From positions 34,955-98,954 of the forward strand of contig SXUP01000016.1 in NCBI GenBank assembly GCA_005790505.1: 64,000 nucleotides of DNA. The letters are read 5' to 3'. The translations under genes were made by a program, and so were the position numbers. The notes beneath the pieces are model-generated. The model searched no databases, was not told the origin of the DNA, and worked only from the letters and a program-made list of their open reading frames with translations. Origin of the DNA: Actinomycetota bacterium. Lineage in GTDB: Bacteria > Actinomycetota > Acidimicrobiia > Acidimicrobiales > Ilumatobacteraceae. Positions 1 to 8,228 of this stretch are shown in pieces; position 1 is the first letter of the stretch; each line of letters begins with the position of its first letter.

Positions 1-235
1 ATGTCCGACCAGTTGATCGGATGATCGGCACAGAGCAGCCATCTGATTCCCAGTCAAGGGATTTATTGCGGGTTGGTGATGCAACCATCGCCATGAATTT
101 TGGCAATGGTGTCGCAAAAACAATGGAGTCAACAAGGCCTTTTTGAAATCTTGATTGCGGAGTTGAATCATGAGCAGTTATAGGAGAGACCAGCATGCCC
201 GTGGTCACGACGAGTGCACGCAACACGACAGCCAT
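1..235 (-). CDS. Secreted phospholipase A2-like protein, partial (3' end off window)
   Basis: Seventy-eight codons are readable on the minus strand from the ATG at 235-233 to the window edge. The N-terminus is a short hydrophobic signal-like segment (about residues 1-20), suggesting export. Near the edge the protein has the sequence DWESDGCSVP, matching the start of the prokaryotic phospholipase A2 domain, where this Cys forms a disulfide and an HD catalytic pair follows about 15-20 residues later. That HD pair lies outside the window, so catalytic competence cannot be checked. If active it would hydrolyse the sn-2 ester of phospholipids outside the cell. It lies 58 bases downstream of ribH on the same strand. 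A C5/G5 hairpin covers its Shine-Dalgarno region. Confidence 0.55.
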   Translation of the reverse strand, partial: MAVVLRALVVTTGMLVSPITAHDSTPQSRFQKGLVDSIVFATPLPKFMAMVASPTRNKSLDWESDGCSVPIIRSTGRT

Positions 236-240
236 GCGAA

Positions 241-257
241 CCCCCTTTTGTTGGGGG
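241..257 (-). promoter_or_regulatory. C5/G5 hairpin covering the ribosome binding site of the downstream gene
   Basis: On the minus strand CCCCC, a 7-base loop and GGGGG lie just upstream of the ATG at 235. The GGGGG arm is the only purine-rich stretch at Shine-Dalgarno distance, so the hairpin could mask the start site or mark the end of the rib operon. No T-tract follows, so a normal intrinsic terminator is unlikely. Confidence 0.4.
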
Positions 258-293
258 AATGTGTGCCAGAAATCAGTCCAATGGACTTGACTG

Positions 294-776
294 CTAGCGA
301 TTTAACTGGCGCAAGATGAGAACCATTTCTATTGCTCCGACTGCGGCTTCATCACCTTTGTTATCAAAACCTGGTCCGCTGCGGTCAATCGCTTGTTGTT
401 CGTTTTCTACGGTCAGCACGCCAAACATGATTGGAACACCCGTTGACAACTGGGCGTCTTGGATTCCACGAGCCGCTTGGCCAGCCACAAAATCAAAGTG
501 AGCCGTGTCTCCACGAATGACCGCTCCCAAACAAATAATCGCATCAACTTTTGCGCTCTTGGCCAAAGTCTGTGCAGCGAGTGGTACTTCAAATGCTCCG
601 GGCACCCATATCTCGGAAATGTCAGAGTCACGAACACTCAAGCGCGCCAAGGCTCGCAATGCTCCATCTCTTAGAGCACACACAATGTGATCATTGAAGC
701 GTGCAGCAATAATGCCGATACGTATGCCCTTCCCGTCGATGTCTGGCAGAGAAGAACTTGCCCCTATGCGTGTCAT
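294..776 (-). CDS. ribH: 6,7-dimethyl-8-ribityllumazine synthase
   Basis: Penultimate step of riboflavin synthesis: condenses 5-amino-6-ribitylaminouracil with 3,4-dihydroxy-2-butanone 4-phosphate; members form cytosolic 60-mers or pentamers. The 160-residue length is normal. The N-terminal IGIIAARFND segment, the substrate-binding VPGAFEVPLA and the GAVIRGDTAHFD motif with the catalytic His are all visible. The start ATG overlaps the ribBA stop by 4 bases, indicating translational coupling at the end of the ribD-ribBA-ribH operon. It is presumably controlled by the FMN riboswitch upstream of ribD. Confidence 0.97.
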   Translation of the reverse strand: MTRIGASSSLPDIDGKGIRIGIIAARFNDHIVCALRDGALRALARLSVRDSDISEIWVPGAFEVPLAAQTLAKSAKVDAIICLGAVIRGDTAHFDFVAGQAARGIQDAQLSTGVPIMFGVLTVENEQQAIDRSGPGFDNKGDEAAVGAIEMVLILRQLNR

Positions 777-2005
777 TTTTCTCCTTCTCCGTCTTTGAGA
801 TCAATGGCATGACCCATGCGCTCACGCTTTGTGCGCAGGTATGCCTCGTTCTCAGGAGTTGGTTCCGTGTGAAGCGATACGCGTTCAACCACGGATAATC
901 CGTAGCCACCAAGACCACCATACTTGGCAGGGTTATTAGTCATTAAACGAATATTACGCACCCCAAGGTCAGCCAAAATCTGGGCACCAATACCGTATTC
1001 ACGACTATCAACGGGTAACCCTAATTCTACATTGGCATCAACCGTGTCAAATCCTTGATCTTGAAGTGAATACGCTCGAATCTTGTGACCAATTCCGATG
1101 CCGCGACCTTCATGTCCGCGCAAGTACACCACAACTCCATGTCCAGCTTCTCCGACAAGTTGCATCGCCATTGCAAGTTGTGGGCCACAATCGCAACGTC
1201 TAGAAGCGAAAACATCCCCAGTTAAACACTCACTGTGCACCCGCACCAGCACGGGGGTGTCGCTTGAGACAGTGCCTTTTACGAATGCCAAATGTTCAAC
1301 TTGATCAATAGCGCTTCGGTATGCCACGCAATTAAATGTTCCAAAGACCGTCGGAACAGTAGCCTCGCCCATGCGCTCAACGAGGCGCTCGTGATGACGG
1401 CGGTATTCTATTAATTGAGCAATTGAAGACAACAGCAAACCGTGTTGCGCACAAAACTTTCGCAAGTCAGGCAAACGCATCATGGTTCCGTCATCATTTT
1501 GAATTTCGCATATAACGCCAGCTGGCTCGCAACCTGCCAAGCGGGCAAGATCGACTGCTGCTTCCGTGTGGCCAGCACGCTTCAGAACACCGCCTTGGCG
1601 CGCACGCAGTGGGAAAATGTGCCCTGGTCGGGCAAATTCGGCGAACCCCACGAGTTGATTTGCCAAACTACGAGCCGTTGCGGCGCGATCGGCAGCGCTG
1701 ATACCGGTTGTTGTGCCATCAATGACGTCCACAGTGTCGGTAAATGCAGTGCGCTGGCTTTCGGTATTTTGATCAACCATCAGTGGCAGGCGCAAGTCAT
1801 TACATCGCTCTTCAGTAAGCGGAACACAGACCACTCCAGTGGAGTAGCGAACAATAAAAGCCAGTTTTTCGGCACTAGCAAATTCTGCAGCCATGATGAA
1901 GTCACCTTCGTTCTCACGGTCTTCGTCGTCAACTATGACAACAATTTCACCACGTGCAATGGCGGCGATCACATCTTGGATGGGGGATAATGGGGTGTCA
2001 GTCAT
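773..2005 (-). CDS. ribBA: Bifunctional 3,4-dihydroxy-2-butanone-4-phosphate synthase / GTP cyclohydrolase II
   Basis: A fusion enzyme feeding both branches of riboflavin synthesis. Residues 1-205 are the RibB domain, with DDEDRENEGD (Mg2+-binding acidic loop), a YSTGVVC segment and RAGHTEAAVDLA. Residues about 210-400 are GTP cyclohydrolase II, with the zinc-binding Cys cluster in SECLTGDVFASRRCDCG, the LRGHEGRGIG loop and the closing GLGGYGLSVVERV. Length 410 residues is typical. The start overlaps the end of ribD (ATGA) and the stop overlaps ribH. The usual actinobacterial partner ribE (riboflavin synthase alpha chain) is not between ribD and ribBA. Confidence 0.97.
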   Translation of the reverse strand: MTDTPLSPIQDVIAAIARGEIVVIVDDEDRENEGDFIMAAEFASAEKLAFIVRYSTGVVCVPLTEERCNDLRLPLMVDQNTESQRTAFTDTVDVIDGTTTGISAADRAATARSLANQLVGFAEFARPGHIFPLRARQGGVLKRAGHTEAAVDLARLAGCEPAGVICEIQNDDGTMMRLPDLRKFCAQHGLLLSSIAQLIEYRRHHERLVERMGEATVPTVFGTFNCVAYRSAIDQVEHLAFVKGTVSSDTPVLVRVHSECLTGDVFASRRCDCGPQLAMAMQLVGEAGHGVVVYLRGHEGRGIGIGHKIRAYSLQDQGFDTVDANVELGLPVDSREYGIGAQILADLGVRNIRLMTNNPAKYGGLGGYGLSVVERVSLHTEPTPENEAYLRTKRERMGHAIDLKDGEGEK

Positions 2006-3021
2006 GACGCTGGGACTTTCTGTCGTTGAGGGGAGAAAATAATTTCAATGTCGCTTCCAAAGACCTCGACCATAGACAATGTGCCGCGCCACATTTGAGC
2101 CGCAGTAGTTTCCGGCAGACCATCAAACACGGGCAGAGTGTCTTCGTCGCCGCACACGATAGGAGCGATGTGAAAAATATATTCATCCACAAGGTTCTGC
2201 TCAAAAAAAGAACGAGCCACGCGCGACCCTGCTTCAACCATCGCCACAATCACGCCTTGTCGACCTAAGTCCTCTAATAAATCTGTCAAGGAGCCAGACC
2301 ATTCTTCGCATGGTTGCACTTTTGCGTCCGCAGGCACGGAGCCGAGTACAGATACCAACACAATGCGCCTTGGTGATTTGCCATCACAGTCGCGAACAGT
2401 CAGTAGCGGATCATCGGCACGCACCGTGGCGTTGCCAGTGATAATGACATCGCTGTCGGCGCGTAGTTCGTGTACACGTCTCTGCGCTTCGGGGCCAGTA
2501 ATTCGCTTTCGCCCACCTGGAAGCGTGATGCGGGCATCCATTGTGCACGCCATTTTCAAGCGCACAAATGGTCGACCAGTAATGCGGTGATGAATGTAAG
2601 GATGTAGTTGCTTCTTGACTTCATCGGCACAAACATCACTGATGACTTCAATTCCAGCGGCTTTTAATTGGTCAAGCCCACGACCAGCAACTAAAGAATC
2701 AGGATCTTTGATTCCGACTACAACTGTGCTGACTCCTGCATTGATGATTGCCGTTGTGCACGCCCCAGTGCGGCCGATGTGAGCGCACGGCTCAAGGGTT
2801 GAATACAGGGTTGCCCCTTTAGTTGAAGCGTGCGCTGCGTGCGCTGCATTAAGTGCAACTATTTCTGCATGGGCACCACCCGGCGCAGATGTTGCTCCAG
2901 AAAAGACAGTTCCATCAGTACACACGACGACAGCACCTACCCACGGGTTGGGTCGGGCACGATGGCGTGCCGACTCGGCCACGCCCACGGCATGGCGCAT
3001 CTGCGTCTGATGGTTATTCAT
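2002..3021 (-). CDS. ribD: Riboflavin biosynthesis deaminase/reductase
   Basis: Bifunctional enzyme converting the GTP cyclohydrolase II product to 5-amino-6-ribitylamino-uracil phosphate. The N-terminal deaminase (about residues 1-145) carries the zinc site: HAEIVAL and PCAHIGRTGAC. The C-terminal reductase (about 150-335) shows RLKMACTMDARI, ITGPEAQRRVHELRA and the TVRADDPLLTVRD stretch. The ATG at 3021 is chosen over an upstream ATG at 3096 because AGGAG lies 5 bases before it and because the FMN riboswitch occupies the sequence upstream. First gene of ribD-ribBA-ribH; its stop overlaps the ribBA start. Confidence 0.95.
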   Translation of the reverse strand: MNNHQTQMRHAVGVAESARHRARPNPWVGAVVVCTDGTVFSGATSAPGGAHAEIVALNAAHAAHASTKGATLYSTLEPCAHIGRTGACTTAIINAGVSTVVVGIKDPDSLVAGRGLDQLKAAGIEVISDVCADEVKKQLHPYIHHRITGRPFVRLKMACTMDARITLPGGRKRITGPEAQRRVHELRADSDVIITGNATVRADDPLLTVRDCDGKSPRRIVLVSVLGSVPADAKVQPCEEWSGSLTDLLEDLGRQGVIVAMVEAGSRVARSFFEQNLVDEYIFHIAPIVCGDEDTLPVFDGLPETTAAQMWRGTLSMVEVFGSDIEIIFSPQRQKVPAS

Positions 3022-3027
3022 ATGGCT

Positions 3028-3150
3028 CCTTGCTCCCATCCGGACTCTCACCGTCGGCCTCAGAATTTCACTGAGTCGGCCCCAGCACCGAGGCACTGGG
3101 GTTCGCGGGCTTTACCGCCGGTCGGGACTTGCACCCAAACCCTGCAAGGG
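3028..3150 (-). promoter_or_regulatory. FMN riboswitch (RFN element) before ribD
   Basis: Read on the minus strand, the conserved core is complete: GTCCCGACCGGCGGTAAAGC, then CCCGCGA, an extended variable hairpin with CCCCAGTGCC/GGTGCTGGGG, then CCGACGGTGAGAGTCCGGAT and GGGAG. The closing P1 helix can form between CCTTGC (3149-3144) and GCAAGG (3033-3028). The ribD Shine-Dalgarno AGGAG (3030-3026) overlaps the 3' strand of P1, so ligand-stabilised P1 would hide the ribosome site. This suggests translational control, as expected in actinobacteria. No terminator with a T-tract is seen. The trans-acting ligand FMN is known for the class; the mode is inferred. Confidence 0.95.
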
Positions 3151-3207
3151 GTGTATTTATGTCCCTTCAGGCTATGGCGCAATGTTCTCTGAAGCCAACT
3201 CGGAGAC

Positions 3208-4074
3208 CTAGTTTTGGGTCGATCGTGATAACTGCGCAAGCGTTGTCACCCCCACCAGAACAAGCGTGGCGCCCAAGACACGTGCAGGTGTGAGTACCTC
3301 GTTGAGAGCAACAACTCCCACGAGAATTGATACCACAGGCTCAATCGTGCTCAGCACGGCTGCTTCACCCGGTCCAACGCGAGAGACGCCCGCAAAAAAT
3401 AATCCCATCGCCAAAATTGTCGACACCAGCGCCGCTCCCGTGATTGCTGCCCAGCCAGTGAAGTCGTCAGGCAGATCAAAGCGTTGAATACTCCAGAGTG
3501 CAAGATTTGCAGCCGCCGCACCAATCATCACGATCATTAGTGAGATGGGTGCTCCTGCAATATGCACCAAACGACTTGAGACCAAGATATATCCCGTGTA
3601 CCACAGAGCCGCACTCAGCATTAACAAGATTCCAACCCACGAACCAGACTGCACTTGTCCGCCTGTTAGGACCGCACCAATCACTGTCACAGGGAGACAG
3701 AGCAGCATCGCCCGCGTTGGTGAATGTCGAAATAGTAGCCAACTGGCCAATACGACAAATACTGGAAACATATAAAAAATTACTGTCGCCAGCGAGATGT
3801 CAATACGTTTCATTCCATAGAGGTAAAACGCAGACTGGACTGAGTACCCAAGTGCTCCAAGCAAAAATAGTCGCAGAAACAAGTTGCGCTCGGGCCATGC
3901 CCGTGACTGTTGGCGCCTGCGCAACAGATGATGACCAGTCATAATGATGGCAGCAATGCTAAAACGGGCCGTGAGCATGCCAAGGGGTTCGGCCCCGTGG
4001 TCATATGAGACATGGGCAAACCATGGGAGCAGTCCAAAGGCGGCACCGCTGATCAAAATATAGATAATGCCCAT
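3208..4074 (-). CDS. EamA/DMT-family transporter
   Basis: A 288-residue inner-membrane protein with about ten hydrophobic segments in two repeats, the EamA pattern: an N-terminal ISGAAFGLLPW segment resembling RarD-type members and a C-terminal repeat with GVSRVGPGEAAVLSTIEPV and LGATLVLVGV. Members move small metabolites, amino acids or nucleotides. It lies upstream of the riboswitch on the same strand, so its own start is not under FMN control, although its transcript could run into the rib operon. Some EamA proteins (RibN) carry riboflavin, but nothing in the sequence proves that here. Substrate unknown. Confidence 0.85.
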   Translation of the reverse strand: MGIIYILISGAAFGLLPWFAHVSYDHGAEPLGMLTARFSIAAIIMTGHHLLRRRQQSRAWPERNLFLRLFLLGALGYSVQSAFYLYGMKRIDISLATVIFYMFPVFVVLASWLLFRHSPTRAMLLCLPVTVIGAVLTGGQVQSGSWVGILLMLSAALWYTGYILVSSRLVHIAGAPISLMIVMIGAAAANLALWSIQRFDLPDDFTGWAAITGAALVSTILAMGLFFAGVSRVGPGEAAVLSTIEPVVSILVGVVALNEVLTPARVLGATLVLVGVTTLAQLSRSTQN

Positions 4075-4108
4075 CAGCCTTGAACGGTAGTTGGCGTAGC
4101 GTAAAGGG

Positions 4109-5014
4109 ATGGGTTTTGAAATTCACACCGCATCTCCACGAGGGTTCACGCAAGCATTTGTTCATCAAAAACCTCGCCCTCAAAATGACATCACACTCGT
4201 CTGCATACACGGGTGGCCAGAAACAAAGCGCATTTTCTGGAAAGTAATAGAGCCCTTTGTTGCTGCTGGCTGCAATGTTGTGGTGCCAGATCTTCGTGGA
4301 TTCGGTGATTCTGGACTGGCTCCAGACGGGTTTTATGACGTTGTGTCTCACGCCAAAGATGTTTATGCCTTAGTGCATGATCATCTTGGGTATTCCCGTG
4401 CAGTGCTGGTGGGTGGAGATCTAGGTGGACCAGTCATCCAAGAACTTGCACTGCGCTATCCGTCATGGGTTGATCGTATGGTTTTGTTCAATTCACCATT
4501 GCCGTTTGACAAAGAACGAATGGCAGACATGAATACCCGACCTCCACGCGAATCTGCAGATTATTTTATTCGCCAAGGAACAGATGCAGATGCATTGGCT
4601 GCAGAGTTCACCACAGATGAACAACGCCGTCGGTATATCGCTACTTTTTATACGTCACGACATTGGGGTCATCCAGGTGGATTTACTCAAACAGAGGTGG
4701 ACTTTCACACGGAGCCATTTGGCGATGCGGCAAAACTGCGGGCAAGTTTTGGCAACTATGAGACAGCATTTTTTGCCGATAAGCGCACTGAGCCATCATT
4801 GATGGGACCCAATACTCAGACTAAAACGCTTATTTTATTTGGGCCCAGTGATCATGTGATCTATCCAGATTTTGACAAGATGGCTGCTGTCGTATTTGAC
4901 GACCATGTCGGACCTTTTCTGTTGCGTGACTGCGGTCATTTTGTCCCATGGGAAGCACCCCACGCTCTGGTGAGTGCGACTGTGGCATTTTGCGCAGATT
5001 TGCTCGTCTCCTGA
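4109..5014 (+). CDS. Alpha/beta hydrolase, epoxide hydrolase / haloalkane dehalogenase type
   Basis: A 301-residue alpha/beta-hydrolase. The oxyanion-hole motif HGWPE is at about residues 31-35. The nucleophile elbow GGDLGG carries Asp rather than Ser, as in epoxide hydrolases and haloalkane dehalogenases (classical form GHDWGG). The acid is likely Asp in GPSDHVIYP and the base His in DCGHFVPWEAP. A helical cap region lies in between (about 135-215). The substrate cannot be read from sequence; a role in detoxifying or using epoxides or halogenated compounds is inference. Transcribed alone, divergent from the EamA gene with a 34-base gap. Confidence 0.85.
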   Translation: MGFEIHTASPRGFTQAFVHQKPRPQNDITLVCIHGWPETKRIFWKVIEPFVAAGCNVVVPDLRGFGDSGLAPDGFYDVVSHAKDVYALVHDHLGYSRAVLVGGDLGGPVIQELALRYPSWVDRMVLFNSPLPFDKERMADMNTRPPRESADYFIRQGTDADALAAEFTTDEQRRRYIATFYTSRHWGHPGGFTQTEVDFHTEPFGDAAKLRASFGNYETAFFADKRTEPSLMGPNTQTKTLILFGPSDHVIYPDFDKMAAVVFDDHVGPFLLRDCGHFVPWEAPHALVSATVAFCADLLVS

Positions 5015-5083
5015 CCACCTGCTGAAACCACACGGTATAAGCGTTGCCTGGAACGAGAGTCTGACGAAACAGCGCAGAAAAAT

Positions 5084-5431
5084 TTACTGTTTGCTGTCTT
5101 TGAGTGATTTAGCGATGGCACGATCTCGACGGGCGACACCGCGAAACATCACAAAGCCGATGAAAGACAAACCCATGATCATGAGTCCAAAGACCGAATA
5201 TTGCAACCAACCTCCACGATCTCCAGGTTGCTCAGGGGCTTTTCCGCAGTTCGGACGCGGATTGGAGTTGATGCACTGCGAGGGGTCTTCCTGTAAGTCG
5301 TAAACATAAGTCGTTGAGTCAGTGGTGTCAATAGAGTTGCCACCTGACGAAGCATTAGCGACGATCGCACTAGGCGGTGCAATAAAGAGCATCATTGCGC
5401 CAAAAGTGATAGCGATAAAACGGCGCGACAT
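5084..5431 (-). CDS. Small secreted/membrane protein of unknown function
   Basis: A 115-residue protein starting at the ATG at 5431 (GAGAG just upstream), preferred over an in-frame ATG 21 bases earlier. It has an N-terminal signal peptide (about residues 1-28), a short extracytoplasmic stretch with two Cys flanking INSNPRPN that could form a disulfide, one transmembrane helix ([19 protein letters not shown]) and a basic cytoplasmic tail. This is a type I single-pass topology. No catalytic motif is visible. It diverges from guaA with a 38-base gap and converges on the hydrolase gene. Function unknown. Confidence 0.7.
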   Translation of the reverse strand: MSRRFIAITFGAMMLFIAPPSAIVANASSGGNSIDTTDSTTYVYDLQEDPSQCINSNPRPNCGKAPEQPGDRGGWLQYSVFGLMIMGLSFIGFVMFRGVARRDRAIAKSLKDSKQ

Positions 5432-5469
5432 CTCTCTATCGTCACACCTCAAGTAAGGTTCTACAAGTT

Positions 5470-7065
5470 ATGGCTCGTGAAACTTCACACACTGCCTGGC
5501 AGACCGATCAAAAGGCGAGCCAACCGCATGATGTCGTACTAGTGGTTGACTTCGGAGCGCAGTATGCCCAACTCATTGCCCGTCGCGTGCGCGAGGCTCA
5601 GGTTTACAGCGAGATTGTCCCCCATCAGGTAACCGCTGCCGAGGTGGTGGCCAAAGGAGCTCGTGCCATCATTTTGTCTGGTGGTCCAAAGAGTGTGCAC
5701 ATTGAGGGTTCCCCGGAACTTGACCCTTCAATTTATGACCTCGGAATTCCGATTTTAGGAATCTGTTATGGGTGCCAACTCGTGGCACAACAACTTGGTG
5801 GCACGGTCTCTGGCGGTGGACGCGGTGAATACGGTCGTGCCACGGCGGTGCGCTCTGATACGGCGAGTTATTTGCTGGGTAAACAAACTCCCGCGCAATT
5901 CAACGTCTGGATGAGTCATTTTGATGCAGTCACAAGATTGCCTGTCGGATTCGTATCAACAGTAAGTACCGCAGATGCGCCGATGGCTGTGATTGAAAAT
6001 AATTCTCGGCAGATATTTGGGGTGCAGTATCACCCTGAGGTCATTCACACGGAGTTTGGACAAGATCTACTTCATCGTTTTTTAATCAATATTGCTGGTT
6101 GTCGTCCTGATTGGACAATGTCATCGATAGTCGAAGAACAAATTTCGGCGATTCGTTCCCAAGTCGGAACCGAGCGTGCGATTTGTGGACTGAGTGGGGG
6201 AGTTGATTCAAGTGTTGCTGCCGCACTTGTGCACCGAGCAATCGGCAAACAACTCACTTGTGTGTACGTTGACACCGGTTTGATGCGCCGCGGAGAAAGT
6301 GAACAAGTTGTGGAGACATTTCGTCGCAGTATGGGCATCGAACTCATTCATATTGATGCAGGCCCACGATTTTTCGAGCGCTTGAAAGGCGTGACAGAAC
6401 CGGAAGCAAAGCGCAAAGTGATTGGTGAACTATTTGTGCGAATTTTTGAGGAAAATACTGGCGGATTGACTGATGCAAAGTTTCTCGTGCAAGGGACTTT
6501 GTATCCAGATGTAATTGAAAGCGGTGGAAGTGATGGAACAGCAGCCGTAATCAAGAGTCATCACAATGTGGGTGGATTACCCGACGACATGACACTTGCG
6601 TTAGTAGAACCATTGCGCACATTATTCAAAGACGAGGTTCGCAAAGTCGGAACCCAACTTGGGCTTGCTGACGACATTGTTTGGAGGCAACCGTTTCCAG
6701 GTCCTGGTCTAGGAGTTCGCATCATCGGAGAAGTGACTCCCGATAAAGTGACCACCTTGCAACATGCCGATGAGATCGTGCGCCAAGAGATAACAGCGGC
6801 AGGTTTAGATCGCGAGATATGGCAAGCCTTCGCCGTGTTGGCAGATATCCGTAGCGTGGGGGTCATGGGTGATGAACGCACTTATGGCTGGCCAATCATT
6901 ATTCGGGCTGTCACAAGCGAGGACGCAATGACAGCAGATTGGGCCCGTTTGCCCTATGAAGTGCTTGAACGCATGTCCCAGCGCATCATTAATGAGGTAA
7001 ATGGCATTAATCGGGTGGTTTATGACATAACTTCCAAGCCCCCTGGCACTATTGAGTGGGAATAG
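5470..7065 (+). CDS. guaA: GMP synthase (glutamine-hydrolysing)
   Basis: Converts XMP to GMP with glutamine and ATP, in the cytosol. The 531-residue protein shows an N-terminal class I glutamine amidotransferase domain with the nucleophile Cys in GICYGCQL and the His-Glu pair in QYHPEV, an ATP-pyrophosphatase domain with the PP-loop SGGVDSS, and the C-terminal dimerisation domain with [13 protein letters not shown] and the closing [11 protein letters not shown]. All key residues are present. The first 20 residues form a polar extension before the [20 protein letters not shown] start of the family domain. The NlpC/P60 gene follows after 21 bases. Confidence 0.98.
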   Translation: MARETSHTAWQTDQKASQPHDVVLVVDFGAQYAQLIARRVREAQVYSEIVPHQVTAAEVVAKGARAIILSGGPKSVHIEGSPELDPSIYDLGIPILGICYGCQLVAQQLGGTVSGGGRGEYGRATAVRSDTASYLLGKQTPAQFNVWMSHFDAVTRLPVGFVSTVSTADAPMAVIENNSRQIFGVQYHPEVIHTEFGQDLLHRFLINIAGCRPDWTMSSIVEEQISAIRSQVGTERAICGLSGGVDSSVAAALVHRAIGKQLTCVYVDTGLMRRGESEQVVETFRRSMGIELIHIDAGPRFFERLKGVTEPEAKRKVIGELFVRIFEENTGGLTDAKFLVQGTLYPDVIESGGSDGTAAVIKSHHNVGGLPDDMTLALVEPLRTLFKDEVRKVGTQLGLADDIVWRQPFPGPGLGVRIIGEVTPDKVTTLQHADEIVRQEITAAGLDREIWQAFAVLADIRSVGVMGDERTYGWPIIIRAVTSEDAMTADWARLPYEVLERMSQRIINEVNGINRVVYDITSKPPGTIEWE

Positions 7066-7086
7066 GCCTTGGTAGAGTGAGGGGGC

Positions 7087-8193
7087 ATGGTTCACCCTCT
7101 CCCTCGTCGGGGGCTTCGAGCCCTCCTTTGTGTTCTAGCCCTCCTCGGGGCGAACTCCTTTTTGGTTCTTGGTCCCGTTGGGGCGGGGCAGCTAAGGGCT
7201 GCCGGGGTAGACGACAAATCCCGTGAGGTCGCCGCTTTGGCCGACGAACTAGAGCGGCTGATAGATCGGATGAACTCCCTGGGTGAGGATTACGCCGAGG
7301 CCTTGACCTTGCAAGATGATCTTGCCATCGAACTAAAAGCGGCCACCGAGGAGGTCGCTCGGACTGAGCAAGAGTTGGCCCAGATGCGTGGCACTTTGTA
7401 CGTAGCAGCGGTGTCACAGTTTATGCAGGGTGGACGAAAAAGCACTCTTACTAATTTGCTGGCTAGCACCGATCGGGTGCAGGACTCGTTGCAGCGCAAG
7501 CAATTTACATCCATTGCATTAAACGCCGGCTCAATGTCGAGCGACAGACTAGACACATTGGCAACTGATCTGAAGAAACAACGAAAGAAACTTGAGAAAA
7601 AACAAGAGCAGGCAGAAAAACTTGCCATGACCGTCCTCAGTCGTCAATCTGCAGCCGAAGAGTTAGCTGTTGTCTACGAACAACGCCAGGCTAGTGCAAC
7701 TGGTGAACTTGCAGTTCTGCTGCGCCTCGAGCGTGATCGCAGAAGTCAATTGGCATTTGAAGAAGCCAAGAGAATCGCTGACGGCTTCAGCAAAAATTAC
7801 GCCTCTTCGCGAAATCAATACAAAAACTTGCCCAAAGTTTCCGCCCAAAACCAGACTGTCGTCAACGCAGCCCTCTCTCAATTAGGTGTCCCGTATCGAT
7901 ACGCCCGCAGTAGTCCGGGCGTGGCCTTTGATTGTTCGGGCCTCACAAGTTATGCGTGGGCAAAAGCAGGTGTCGGAATGCCGCGCAACTCAAGGGCACA
8001 ATTCAATTCGTTACCTCATGTTCCAAAGTCAATGGCGATGCCTGGTGACTTAGTTTTCTCTGGAAGCCCCATTCATCATGTGGGAATCTATTTAGGTGGT
8101 GGTCGAATGGTGCATGCTCCGCGTTCTGGTGATGTGGTCAAAATTGGTGCCATCAACTGGGGTCGCGTCGTTGGTGTTGCTCGTCCCGGCTAA
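7087..8193 (+). CDS. Secreted NlpC/P60 peptidoglycan endopeptidase with coiled-coil N-terminus
   Basis: A 368-residue exported cell-wall hydrolase resembling RipA/CwlO-type proteins. Residues 1-40 form a basic-hydrophobic signal peptide. Residues about 45-230 are strongly helical coiled coil (long runs of E, K, Q and L), the usual regulatory region that may interact with FtsEX-like partners. Residues about 255-368 are the NlpC/P60 domain, with catalytic Cys in FDCSGLTSYAW and His in HHVGIYLGGGRMVHAP. It would cleave the D-Glu-diaminopimelate bond of peptide stems. Follows guaA by 21 bases on the same strand. Confidence 0.92.
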   Translation: MVHPLPRRGLRALLCVLALLGANSFLVLGPVGAGQLRAAGVDDKSREVAALADELERLIDRMNSLGEDYAEALTLQDDLAIELKAATEEVARTEQELAQMRGTLYVAAVSQFMQGGRKSTLTNLLASTDRVQDSLQRKQFTSIALNAGSMSSDRLDTLATDLKKQRKKLEKKQEQAEKLAMTVLSRQSAAEELAVVYEQRQASATGELAVLLRLERDRRSQLAFEEAKRIADGFSKNYASSRNQYKNLPKVSAQNQTVVNAALSQLGVPYRYARSSPGVAFDCSGLTSYAWAKAGVGMPRNSRAQFNSLPHVPKSMAMPGDLVFSGSPIHHVGIYLGGGRMVHAPRSGDVVKIGAINWGRVVGVARPG

Positions 8194-8228
8194 TGAGCCC
8201 TCAATCTTGACGAAGTACCGTAGAAGTC

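Noticed and set aside
1442..1990. 182-codon frame antisense to ribBA
   Set aside because: Wholly inside ribBA and without family features; ribBA carries complete active-site motifs.
3028..4074. EamA gene as a riboswitch-controlled riboflavin transporter
   Set aside because: The gene lies upstream of the FMN riboswitch, not downstream, so there is no direct sign of FMN control.
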